Of a stretch of DNA of 64,000 nucleotides, positions 11,580 to 22,000 are shown piece by piece; position 1 is the stretch's first letter; every line of letters starts with the position of its first letter. The translations under genes were made by a program, and so were the position numbers. The notes under the pieces were generated by a model, which did no database searches, had not been told where the DNA came from, and worked only from the letters and a program-made list of their open reading frames with translations. Where the stretch lies: NCBI GenBank assembly GCA_947568835.1, contig OX387606.1, forward strand, positions 19,067,940-19,131,939. The letters run 5' to 3'. The stretch is from Protonemura montana. Its lineage: Eukaryota; Arthropoda; Insecta; Plecoptera; Nemouridae.

Positions 11580-14500
11580 ATGTCTGCAATTTTTAATGCG
11601 ACGCAGTCGCTAATGACTGAGGCATACGGTTATTATTTGTGGACGTTATCGTTGGCAGGTAAGAGTTTAACGACAATAATTCACAACCTGTCAATTATCT
11701 AGTCATTAAGTCGATATTGATCTATGTACCCATATGTAGGTATGTTAAGCATACAATTTACATTCTGAAGTGAGTATCAAACAAAAGCAAACATTATTTG
11801 TACTTGTTTTATGTGTGCTCGTTTGCTCTCTACTGACCTAGCGGCTGGGCCGATATGAATTCAATCTTCATGTTACCTTTCCCTGTTCTCAACGTAGACA
11901 CCATGGGATTTCGAGCAAAATCGATCCTCAAGTTTATTTAGCAATCACAAGATTTATGAAAATTATTCGTTACATTTTTTATAAAGAAAATTGCAAACAC
12001 TATACAGTTAAAAGTTGCAAAAATTGTTTCCACTGCAAAATGTTACAGAACGAAATTGAATTGGTTGTTGGTGAACCGAAAGTACCGAGTTCGGTATGGC
12101 TAACATCCCCATCCTTCCTCCAGAGAAAAAAGGCAAACAAGTCAATTAAGACGAAATAATCATGCTTATCTATAATTCGCAGCTGAAATTGAGTTCGCGA
12201 AACCCTTGTAGTTGTACTGTATCTTTATAAAATCTTGAGGAAAGTAGCATACACAGGTCCGAGTCTCGGAGAAATTCAAAAAGTGCATTTAGCCAACCTC
12301 AGATCATAAACAATAAACAACCTTTAAACTGGGATCTGCCCATAACAACAACGTGCTTCTCTAAAATATTTCTTCCCAACATTTCGAGGGTTTCAATATG
12401 TACATTTGTTTATTTATTCAATATATAAAAAAAAAAACTCATATCATGTGAAATATTAACTTCTCATCTTCAGATAACAGAACCAAGGGATGGCTCCTGG
12501 TGGACTCGCCCACCCCTACACTTGTCTACACAGCCATTTACTTGACCATCGTAGGCCTAGGGCCACGGATCATGAGGGACCGAAAACCGTTCAAGCTCAC
12601 ACGGGCCCTTGTTTCTTACAACCTAGCAATGGCTGTACTTAACTTTTACATTGCTTACGAGGTAAGATACCAATACAACTTTTTAACTTCTAGTTTGAGT
12701 TGTCATAGCTTTAAAAACCTATAGGGTAAGACATGGACTTCATATATTCAAAATATAAAAAGATTGCTTCCTATCAGCCTAAAATGCAAACTAATTATCA
12801 ACTCAATCCCAAGACGGGCTACACATCTATCTGGTGAGAGAAACTTGAATAAAATTATTAGAGAGGCAAACATAGGTATTCATAATGCAATAAATGATTC
12901 AAAGACTAAATGTGCAAGGAACATAAGAGTCAACTTTCTTGACAAGAAAATAACTAAAGAACATCTTGAAACTGACGGATTTCACTTAAATGAACAAGGT
13001 AAAAAAGTACTTTGCAGTTCAATTATCCACTTCTTGCCGATAACTATTCTCACTAGGCCGCTTCATCTGTTAAACTCCCTGGAAAAATGGTTGCTACCCA
13101 AGCAATCTAAGTCAAGTACTCTTAGCATACAGGTCACAAAAATAGATGTTCGAAAAACATGTACACAATCAGTGGAGGGTACCGATAAGCTTACTTTTTT
13201 AGACCGGTGGCTAAAAACAATGAAAAGTCAATAAACCCGATTAAAACTGGTTTGTCCTCCAAGATGTCTCATCCAGAAAGTACTTGTCACATACAATCAA
13301 GTAACAATGAAAAACTAGGCAAAGAGGGGGGCAGAAATGAGAATGTGATAAAAGAAAACGTTGTTAAAATATTACACCAAAACATTCAATCATTGAAAAA
13401 CACCAAATGCCTAGAAATTGAAGCTGCAATTCATGGAGACCATTTCGATATATTGTGCTTTAGTGAACATTGGTTGAAATCTCATGATCGGCAAATGTAT
13501 AGAAAAAAAGAAGTCTCCATCCATATGTCTCACCCACTCATAGAGCACAAGACTGGAGAACAGAAGACTAAAACATATAAGACTGATGAACAGAAGACTA
13601 AAACATACAAGACTAGTGAACAGAAGACTGAAACATATAAGACTGAAGAACAGAAGACTAAAACATACAAGACTAGTGAACAGAAGACTGAAACATATAA
13701 GACTGAAGAACAGAAGACTAAAACATACAAGACTAGTGAACAGAAGACTGAAACATATAAGACTGAAGAACAGAAGACTGAAACGTATAAGACTGAAGAA
13801 CAGAAGACTGAAACGGAATTGAACAAAGAAGTACGCCTTATGCATCTAAATGTCAGAAGTTTATACAACAAGATTGATCAATTAGAAGTGTTCTTAAGGG
13901 AATCAAGGAGTAAACTAGATATAATGTGTTTTTCAGAGCACTGGCTGAAAGAAGCGCAAATTGCAACTTCAGTGATACAAAACTACGACTTAGGAGCCTA
14001 TTTTGTAAGAAATAAAACGAAAGGTGGGGGAGTATGTATATACATAAAATCGGGATCATTGTTAAAATTTAAGAATAGAAATGACATTGACAATCTGTCA
14101 ATTAGTAGAGAAATAGAGGTCTGCGCCATTGAGCTTACATCTCCAATAAAAGTAGTAATCGTTGTCATATATAGACCACCAGGGGAAACTACAAATGACA
14201 CATTTTTAGAAAATCTAGACAGAATCGTATCACTTGCTTGCAGAAAAGGAAAAAAAGCGCTAATTGTTGGGGATTTTAATTATAACATTAATGATAATAA
14301 ACTGAGAAAAACGCTAGAAGCAGCAGGGCTCATACACAACGTAAAAATATTAAACTCCGGCAACACAAGATTAGCCTCACACAACAACATGCATGCGCCC
14401 ACATGCATCGACATTGTGCTAACTAATAACGAGGGGATCAAATTTGATGGAAACATTGACGTAGGTCTATCGGATCACTTGGGACAATTAGTGTCAATGC

Positions 14501-16775
14501 CCTTCATAACCACATCAAATCAAAACAATGAAAACATAACAAACCGATATGAAAGGTCATTCGGCAATAAACAAAAAGAAGCATTCACCGTTGCAATTAT
14601 GGAGACAAACTGGGATGTAATATATGAGCTAATAGATGTTAATGACATTTTCTCAAAATTCATGACTATCTTCGGCAAGATATTCAACGACTCATTCCCC
14701 CTCAAGTCAAAAAAAATCAAGCAGACAGGAAAGAAAAAAGGCAATGAGTGGTACACGAATGAACTAAAATTGATGTCCGAAAATCTGTGGCGGCAACAAC
14801 AAGCTAGCACGACCAGTCTAGAGGGAAACTTTAAATATCTGAAGGAAAAGAGAATTTACAGGAACGCCATCAAACAGGCAAAAAGATCCCTTAACGAAAG
14901 CAAGATAAAAAAGGCATTAAATAAATCGAAGGCAGCGTGGCAGATAATAAACGAAAATAAATATCAAAACAAAAAAAAAGACTCTAACATCGAGATTGAA
15001 CACAATGGGCAACAAATTCACTCACAAGAAGAGATAGCTGATCTTTTCAACGATTATTTCACTAATGTTGTAACGGAGCTATTAAGTACTAGGAGCACCC
15101 TCAAAGCACATGATGAAGATGTGCAAATCCATCCATCTAATAAAATGGCAAGGAATATATTTCTGTATCCAATATCAAGTAGAGAATTGTACGAAATTTG
15201 TGATAAAGCGCTTCGCAAGTTCTCCGCAGGATATGATGAAGTCCCCGCATGCATCTTAAAACCTGTAATTACATTCTTAGCTGGACCCATTATTTTTATG
15301 ATAAACAGGTCATTCGAGGAAGGGAAGTTCCCGGAAATGTTAAAGACAGCAATAATAAAACCATGCTTTAAGAACGGAGATAAAAAGTGTATTAGTAACT
15401 ACAGGCCTGTGGCCCTTCTGTCGGTATTCTCCAAAATATTTGAGGCAGCAATGTGTAACAGATTAGTTAGTTTTGTCAGTAAATATAAGGTATTAAACAA
15501 CTCGCAACATGGCTTTGTGAAAGGCAAATCAACTGTTACCGCGATTGCAAGCTTTGTAAGCAAAATATTGTACGCACTGGAAAACAAAGAAAAAAATATT
15601 GGCATTTTTTATGACTTTTCAAGAGCTTTCGACACGGTTAATCACGCAACTCTTCTGTACAAGTTAAAACAATTGGGTATAACAGGAATGGCCAATAAAT
15701 GGATTGAGTCATTTATTAAAGATCGTAAACAAATAGTGAAAATTAAAAACGATTGTGGCACCAGCAAATCAAAAGAAGCCATAACTAACGTAGGGGTCCC
15801 GCAAGGAGCGACAATATCGCCGCTACTTTTCATCCTTTATACAAATGATATTTCAGAATGCGTACAGACAGGATCCTTCACTTTATACGCTGATGACACA
15901 ACACACTACATCAAAGGAAGAACAGAAGACATTGCCGCTACAAGTAGAAATGAAGTAAAGAATTTGGAAAAATGGTGCGAAAAAAATGATCTCTTTATAA
16001 ACAAACAGAAAACTGTATACATGCAATTCTCGACTAAGAATGTAATATTAGAATCTAGCCCCCTTATATTGTTGGAAGGTAGTAGTATTAAAGAACATAA
16101 TGACGTGAAATTTTTAGGGCTCTTCTTAGACAATCAGCTGAACTGGGAAAACCATATCTCTAAAATATGTATAAAGGTGTCGTCAGGGTGCTACCTCATG
16201 AAACGAATTATGAATGTTTGTAATACAGCGACAGCAAAAATGATTTACTTTGCTTATGTACATGCTTATATTAGCTATGGAGTTGCACTTTGGGGTAACT
16301 CAACGCATAGTAAGAGATTATTTCAATTGCAAAAGCGAGCACTTAGAATTCTTGGTGGTGCAAGTAAAGACCCATTTGGGGACGTATTTTATAAGGACTC
16401 TTGCAAAACATTGTTCAGAGATTTTAACATTCTGACGCTGCCTTGTTTATACATTTTTACCACTATAATGTTTGTAATAGAAAATAATCACCTAGTCATT
16501 AATAACAACAAGGTCCATGACCATAACACTAGAATTTTAAACAATATTCACGTAGAAAGAAGGAAATTAAAACTTTCTGACAAATGTCCCATAAGGGCAG
16601 GCTCTATCCTATTTAACAAACTGCCAACTAGTATAAAAACTCAAAGAAATGTAAATTTTAAAAATATGTTAAAACAATACTTACTCAGAAAGTGTTTTTA
16701 TAATGTGACAGAATATCTTAACGACACAGACGTATCCAATATCATGTAAAATGATCAATTCAGGACAAATAAAGA

Positions 16776-16806
<31 letters not shown>

Positions 16807-18513
16807 TTCAGCTCCTGATGGCTTCAACTGAGCTAAAGTACAGCTATACATGCCAACCAATTACTAGACGTCAACATCCTCAAGAGCTGCGGGTAATTCA
16901 CTATTTATATTGGTAATTGAAGTTTAGACTAAAAGGTTAGGGAAACATTGATAACCAATTCGCAATACAATTTTGAATAAATTAATTGTTTCGATCCCAA
17001 AAATGGCAGCTGGTTAATAGGGAAATTCTATGACATAATGAGAATCTCCATAATTATCTTTTGCAGATAGTAAACGCCGTGTGGTGGTACTACTTTTCGA
17101 AGCTGCTTGAGTTTTGCGACACTTTCTTCTTTATTTTGCGCAAGAAAGATAGCCAGCTCACATTTCTACACGTGTACCATCATGCGACCATGTTCTCGCT
17201 CTGGTGGATTGGCATTAAATGGGTTCCCAGTGGATCAAGTAACTAAATTACTTATATCTCTCTCATTTTGTATTCTAAATACCAGACAAATGTCTTGATC
17301 GATCAAAATCGCCTACGATTGAAACGTATGCAAACCCAGTGAGCTAACCAATCCGTTTTCTTTTTCCAGCATTCCTACCCGCGATGGCCAATTCGTGCAT
17401 TCACGTGTTGATGTACTCGTATTATGGCCTATCTGCGCTTGGGCCAAATGTTGCCAAATTTTTGTGGTGGAAAAAATATCTCACAATCCTTCAGTTGGTA
17501 AGAACCTCTGCATAGTATCAATTAATTTGTCTGATTCAATTTATTTTTTTTGTAATTACTAAAATTAGAAAAAAAAATGGGTTTTTGACAAATGATAAAC
17601 AAACGCCTATGTTTAATTATCGCCGTGTCAATTAATTTGGTTGCAGTAGTACTAATGTCAAAAATTAGTCTTGAGCTTGGAAGTGATGATTCACATTTAG
17701 GAACTAGATTGATTGATGTGTGGTGTTTAACGACGCACTGTTTTGACATCTGGCCATGCGGCACTGGTCTAATGGCGTCGGTGAATGAGTGGATGATGAT
17801 GAGGATGATGATGAACCTAAACCCAGTGCCGGCACGTAGCCTACTCCTGTCAAATAGCACCAAGGGAACCACCAGCTTAACGTCCCTTCCGAAGGACGGT
17901 TGAACTCGAACAGCAGGATTCCTCCACAAACACATGCCGTCGTGAGGTTGATACAGGCGAATGAAGTTGCTGTACTAACTTTCATCCCTCCAACCTCTCC
18001 CTCGAACAGAACTGGTCATGTGTATTACCTGACTCAGCACAGTGTTGTTTAACTTCGGTGATCAAACGAGAACCGGTGTTTCCAACTAGCCAAACCGTTA
18101 GGTCAGGATCAGAAGATAATGACCGTGACTTGCAAAATAATGAGAGGCAATATACTCTAAAACTTGGGGAACCTGGAAAATGGTTTCGAGGAAAATTCGT
18201 CAGTTTCTTAATTAATTTTCTTCGCAGATCCAATTTTCCACCGCAATGCTCCTGGGCATCAACGGGATCAAAAACGGATGTGATTTTCCAATGTGGATGC
18301 AGTACTCATTGGTGATCTACATGATTTCATTCATCGTGCTCTTTGGGAAATTTTACGCCAAAGCCTATATAAAGAAGGTATACAAAAATGCACGATCTTA
18401 TCCTAGATTGCCTCATTTAACCCATGTTACAACTCTGCCTTTCTTTTCCTCAGGGCAGAGACGCATATTACGGAAAAACGAACGGTGTTTCGCACTTCAA
18501 GAAAGGTGCATAG
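11580..18513 (+). CDS. ELOVL-family very-long-chain fatty acid elongase
   Basis: Seven exons (11580-11658, 12474-12661, 16812-16892, 17067-17238, 17370-17497, 18228-18377, 18454-18513) join without a phase error and encode 285 residues, the usual elongase length. The protein performs the condensing step of fatty acid elongation, joining malonyl-CoA to an acyl-CoA in the ER membrane. Diagnostic blocks are all present: [13 protein letters not shown] and [11 protein letters not shown] near the start, [16 protein letters not shown], the catalytic histidine box HVYHH, and [12 protein letters not shown]. Several hydrophobic segments fit the seven-helix fold. The C-terminus ends KKGA, a dilysine KKXX ER-retrieval signal. 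It most resembles the ELOVL4/ELOVL7/ELOVL1 group; which one cannot be settled by eye. Intron 2 carries a 4.1 kb retrotransposon in sense orientation, and intron 5 carries a dispersed repeat. Confidence 0.95.
12725..13234 (+). pseudogene. Retrotransposon ORF1, C-terminal esterase part only
   Basis: The frame has no ATG near its start and lacks the N-terminal part of ORF1, so it is a 5' truncation. What remains resembles the C-terminal half of the SGNH-type esterase domain found in ORF1 of CR1-like elements: a [10 protein letters not shown] strand, an [17 protein letters not shown] helix and the final [18 protein letters not shown] block with the catalytic-type D-x-x-H. It overlaps the ORF2 frame by 28 bases. 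Full-length ORF1 proteins bind element RNA; this fragment probably does not function. Confidence 0.65.
13264..16749 (+). CDS. Retrotransposon ORF2: APE endonuclease and reverse transcriptase
   Basis: The open frame runs from 13207 with its first ATG at 13264 and has no stop until 16749 (about 1,160 residues from the ATG). The apurinic-type endonuclease motifs are in order: [40 protein letters not shown] and LSDH. The reverse transcriptase follows with [24 protein letters not shown], the catalytic [23 protein letters not shown] (15886-15897) and [14 protein letters not shown]. All catalytic residues I can check are present. The N-terminus is odd: an extra endonuclease start (ILHQNIQSL ... [11 protein letters not shown]) precedes a 30 bp tandem-repeat array and then the true endonuclease, so the first 200 residues look like a fusion of two element copies. 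Confidence 0.9.
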   Translation: MSHPESTCHIQSSNNEKLGKEGGRNENVIKENVVKILHQNIQSLKNTKCLEIEAAIHGDHFDILCFSEHWLKSHDRQMYRKKEVSIHMSHPLIEHKTGEQKTKTYKTDEQKTKTYKTSEQKTETYKTEEQKTKTYKTSEQKTETYKTEEQKTKTYKTSEQKTETYKTEEQKTETYKTEEQKTETELNKEVRLMHLNVRSLYNKIDQLEVFLRESRSKLDIMCFSEHWLKEAQIATSVIQNYDLGAYFVRNKTKGGGVCIYIKSGSLLKFKNRNDIDNLSISREIEVCAIELTSPIKVVIVVIYRPPGETTNDTFLENLDRIVSLACRKGKKALIVGDFNYNINDNKLRKTLEAAGLIHNVKILNSGNTRLASHNNMHAPTCIDIVLTNNEGIKFDGNIDVGLSDHLGQLVSMPFITTSNQNNENITNRYERSFGNKQKEAFTVAIMETNWDVIYELIDVNDIFSKFMTIFGKIFNDSFPLKSKKIKQTGKKKGNEWYTNELKLMSENLWRQQQASTTSLEGNFKYLKEKRIYRNAIKQAKRSLNESKIKKALNKSKAAWQIINENKYQNKKKDSNIEIEHNGQQIHSQEEIADLFNDYFTNVVTELLSTRSTLKAHDEDVQIHPSNKMARNIFLYPISSRELYEICDKALRKFSAGYDEVPACILKPVITFLAGPIIFMINRSFEEGKFPEMLKTAIIKPCFKNGDKKCISNYRPVALLSVFSKIFEAAMCNRLVSFVSKYKVLNNSQHGFVKGKSTVTAIASFVSKILYALENKEKNIGIFYDFSRAFDTVNHATLLYKLKQLGITGMANKWIESFIKDRKQIVKIKNDCGTSKSKEAITNVGVPQGATISPLLFILYTNDISECVQTGSFTLYADDTTHYIKGRTEDIAATSRNEVKNLEKWCEKNDLFINKQKTVYMQFSTKNVILESSPLILLEGSSIKEHNDVKFLGLFLDNQLNWENHISKICIKVSSGCYLMKRIMNVCNTATAKMIYFAYVHAYISYGVALWGNSTHSKRLFQLQKRALRILGGASKDPFGDVFYKDSCKTLFRDFNILTLPCLYIFTTIMFVIENNHLVINNNKVHDHNTRILNNIHVERRKLKLSDKCPIRAGSILFNKLPTSIKTQRNVNFKNMLKQYLLRKCFYNVTEYLNDTDVSNIM
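13551..13815 (+). repeat. 30 bp coding tandem repeat in retrotransposon ORF2
   Basis: About nine units of 30 bases follow one another, beginning CAGAAGACTRAAACATAYAAG and differing mainly at two places so that pairs form a 60 bp higher-order unit. The unit length is a multiple of three, so every frame stays open. In the ORF2 frame each unit encodes a ten-residue EQKTxTYKTx repeat rich in K, T and E. Confidence 0.95.
16776..16806 (+). repeat. TTA/ATT microsatellite tail of the retrotransposon
   Basis: About ten ATT triplets follow the AATAAA-containing 3' UTR and run directly into TTTTCAG, the splice acceptor of ELOVL exon 3 at 16812. The tail therefore supplies nearly all of the sequence where a polypyrimidine tract would normally sit. 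Confidence 0.9.
17736..18099 (+). repeat. Dispersed repeat family, copy A (ELOVL intron 5)
   Basis: About 364 bases starting CACTGTTTTGACATCTGGCC match the segment at 26003-26384 along their whole length, with shared blocks such as GGCACTGGTCTA, GAATGAGTGGATGAT or its near copy, ACCACCAGCTTAACG, CCGAAGGACGG, AACTCGAACAGCA, GTTGCTGTACTAACTTT and ACAGAACTGGTCAT. There is no coding potential. It is probably a SINE or other short non-autonomous element; a tRNA-like head was not established. Confidence 0.8.
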
Positions 18514-18700
18514 TTGCACCAATAAAGGCCTATCAGACATTATATCGGTCGAGTCTTGTGCTCAAATATGGTTGTTCGCATTTTAGAAGTTTTGTTTGAA
18601 ATAGTTTAGACTTTATTTAGTTCATAAGGTGCGTGACCTAGACGAGTGACGCTTTGAAACTCGCCGCCGTGTGTGCATTTGTTTTTAACCACGCTCAAAG

Positions 18701-18706
18701 AATAAA
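18701..18706 (+). terminator. Polyadenylation signal, elongase
   Basis: AATAAA lies 188 bases after the elongase stop codon. It is the first canonical signal I found downstream. Confidence 0.5.
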
Positions 18707-18911
18707 CCATATAAGTTCAATTGTGCGAGAATTGCATTATATACATGCAATTTCATCGGTGCCTTGCACATGAATTGTTTGACATTTTTTTATAGCTGAG
18801 GTTTTTAGAGATAAGTAACTAATAGATAAACTATAAAATAATGAATAATAGACTTGCTATTTATTGCTTCAAAGCGAGCACGACCGCAGCGCAATAATTT
18901 GTTATTTAATA

Positions 18912-18917
18912 TTTATT
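18912..18917 (-). terminator. Polyadenylation signal, CNBD2-like gene
   Basis: AATAAA on the minus strand lies about 140 bases after the stop codon of the gene ending at 19057. Confidence 0.45.
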
Positions 18918-19056
18918 CTTGTAAGGTTTTATAAGAAACTGCATTTTTTGTTAGTAAATACACTAAATTGCTTTTAGTTACATATTCAGCGAGAAGGATT
19001 TATATAATACAAGTATATAATTGTGTTTAAAATCTTTTTTATGCCATACGTCTTTC

Positions 19057-22000
19057 CTATACCATGAATGAAGCAACATTTTCAGCTGATTCCGAGTCGT
19101 AGACTGGGGGTGGTTTCAAAAGTGGATGACCTTCTTTGATCAGCCAGCCAGGCCTGAAACAATTACATTCATTAAGCGACTCATTCTGGCACTTCACCCC
19201 ACCATGTAATAAGAAACAAGAACTGTGAGAGGTAACAAAGTACGAAGTTAAGAACACATTGGTCATTTTTAGGTTTTCAAAACGAGTGCTAAGGTAAAGA
19301 AAAGTAGACATGAGTATAAAAACGATAATAACAATACGAGGTACTTTAGATATGAGTGCTATAGTGTCCTTACCGATCGTGCTGTATGTGCTCCTTCATT
19401 CGCAGAGAGTAGGGCACATCATGGTAGCTAGTCTTTGTCTTTCGAGGACCTTTAGAAATAATATCGTGGACCAAAGTTCGCCTGTATTGCAGCCACTTGC
19501 GCTGCTCCAAAAAGTTTTGGAAAAGTTCTTCGGTCGATGGTACATGTCCGTTCATGAATGTGATTATTCGTTGCCAGATGTTGGCTTTGTTTTTCTGCAG
19601 TATCCAGTAACGAGGACAGAGAAGGCACTTTGTGGTCACATTCGCTATGATCGATCGCCCATAAAGTTTCTCACCTGAAAGCAGGAGTTTGTTTATTAAA
19701 GTAATTTGCATTCAAGAAGAAACATATTATTTGAATCAGAAGTGAATATTTTTAGAAACATCTTATTTTGCGATTGGGCGGTTTGGGGCCGGGACTTGGG
19801 AACAAAGCAAAGGTTCAGAAATCTTCGTTTAATCCCCGATTGAGCAACCATTTATTATACTAATGAATACACTTCATGGCCATTTTTCTAGAGTGTCTCT
19901 GTCTCTGTCGTGATGACTAGTTACCATAAGAATTTAATCAAATTGGTCATTTTGAGCAATTCCCTCCCATGTTGAAACATTGAACGTCAGTTACGGCCGA
20001 TTTCAACAAAGTTAAGCCGACATTTTCAAGTATTTCAAAAGAATTTGGTGAAAATTAAATTATCTTTTTAAGGAGGGTCACTTTTTTCTCTCTACCCAAA
20101 TCGCCGTTTAATATTTGAACCTGAAAAGGTAGGATTTTCACTTCTAAACCAAAAGATTTTGAGTTTAATTTAAGTAGTTCCATTAATTTTTTTGTTCGTA
20201 CATTTCTGTCACCAAATATTCCGTTTTGAAACAAATACAGTGTTGAAAACAATTTATCTCGTTCTTCGTAAATTCACAAAATTTTTCTGTTTGCAATATT
20301 CAAAATAGCATTGTTTTCATCGGCCATCATGTAGATACAAGATACAGAGTCAATGGATTAACTGTGCGTACAAAATGCACATTACATCCAACTTCTCTGA
20401 CTTTGACAAAATGCAGAGTCGATTGATTGAATGTGCTGACGAAATGAGCCATCTCTCCATCGTTTGGAGTTTGGATTGGAGATTATTGGAATGTGTTGGT
20501 GAACCTGGAACTTTTCGTTCCCTAATGGATGGTAAAATTATTTCTTCGTCATCGCACAAAGCAAGAAACACGGATTACCATTGCTACCAGTAGGTAAGCG
20601 TGCATTTTTACAACAGTTCACAACTTAGAACCTAACGAGCTATTACCACTCCAAATGATGGCCAAAATTTACCTAGTCCAAAACAAGCGCCTCCTCTGAG
20701 CAAGCAAACTTGCATAAAGTAAGTCTCAAGAGTTTCGTTTGGGCGCAGCGTCTTGACATCGTCGAATTGTCGGTACTTCACCGTGCCTCTGTCTCTCCTC
20801 ACCGCGAGTTTGAGCACCTCCATCACGCGCAGTTCCCCGGAGAGCACAAAGTGCACGAAACTTGTTTGTCCTGCTCCAGCACCTAAAATTTACCACGACC
20901 ATGTTAAGTACTTTCATACCTTGCATTCCATCTATATCGTCCATTGCTTACTGGTTAAAGCTCCTGCCTTCGATTACCAGAAAAACAAAAATCTTGCATG
21001 TGTATCTATATTTATGCGTAAGACTGCAAAAAAACTACAGAATTGTGTTAAATCCATTTAACACTGACACATTTTAGTCCAATTCCAATTTGCATCATTC
21101 GAGGATTGCATTTCGTTTCGGTGCAAGTGATGCAAGTCCTCCGGTAGGGTAAAACCCCGATTGATCGGCAAGAAGCCTGCACTGCATAACAAGGGTGCAC
21201 ACTATTTACTCTGAACCCCTCAGTTACCGAAGACTGTCTCATGGGGAGCGAATGTCCTCATCTTTGACAGAATGCAACACTCCCGAATGCTGACATCAGT
21301 CCACCCCTCGAAGTACGGAAAGGCCTGCATGGCCAACTTGCACTCGTCCCATTGTTTCACCAGCGAGGATTTGAGTACGGTGTCGAAGTCGGCCTTCCGC
21401 AAGCACAGAAGGTTGCAGTTTGCTGCAATCAGTATAAGTTGCACATTTATTACCAGTGACAACATCGGTACATTTTAATAGTTCTAGGTTGCAATAACAC
21501 AATCGCGTACGGTTTTCTTCCGTGGCCTGAGGGACATAGTCTACTTCCATTTCGCCCAGTTGACAACAACGACATGGCTAGAACACGGGCTAGAAATAAG
21601 AACTGTTTGATCAATATGAATATGAGTGGATATTTTCAAGTTTCTCGTCGAGTCTATTTCCAATGTCGCCGCGGTGCTTTTAGAAGACTTGCGCAGTTCG
21701 ATCAGCCACCTGTTGTCATCTCAAATCGAGGCAAACCCGAGGAAAACTGAAGTGCTAATTGCTAGTGCGTTTAAACATCAGCGTCACGCACGTACTTTGC
21801 CTCTTGTCCATTTTCTCTCAACCAACTCGCACCAATCGGTATTTTCTTCTTTCTTTAGAACACATGCTCTTTTTCCTGTTACCCTTTCTAAATATTTTTC
21901 ACGATTTTCCCAACCTCCAATCTCAATATCATTCACAAAATTGTACCATATGGGACGCAATTTTTAAGAATATGACCAGCTTAGATGCCTGGCAATAGGA

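Larger units (their letters stand above)
12722..16806 (+). mobile_element. Non-LTR retrotransposon (CR1/L2/Jockey-like), 5' truncated
   Basis: The element fills most of ELOVL intron 2, in the same orientation as the host gene. It holds the end of ORF1 (to 13234), an overlapping unbroken ORF2 (to 16749), a short 3' UTR with AATAAA at 16768 and a TTA/ATT microsatellite tail (about 16776-16806). Short-repeat tails and the lack of an obvious target duplication fit the CR1/L2 type. The left boundary is approximate: the ORF1 frame opens after a stop ending at 12724. An intact ORF2 suggests a fairly recent insertion. Confidence 0.85.
18514..19056. other. Convergent 3' UTR region, ELOVL / CNBD2-like
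   Basis: The stop codons of two convergent genes are 543 bases apart. AATAAA at 18701-18706 suits the plus-strand elongase, and TTTATT at 18912-18917 (AATAAA on the minus strand) suits the minus-strand gene. The transcripts could therefore end without overlapping. No further gene is visible. Confidence 0.55.

Noticed and set aside
13411-13871. Long open frames antisense to, and in other frames of, the retrotransposon ORF2
   Set aside because: They exist only because a 30 bp (multiple of three) tandem repeat keeps all frames open.
17522-17985. Overlapping open frames on both strands in ELOVL intron 5
   Set aside because: They fall in and beside dispersed repeat copy A, have no domain and do not persist in copy B.
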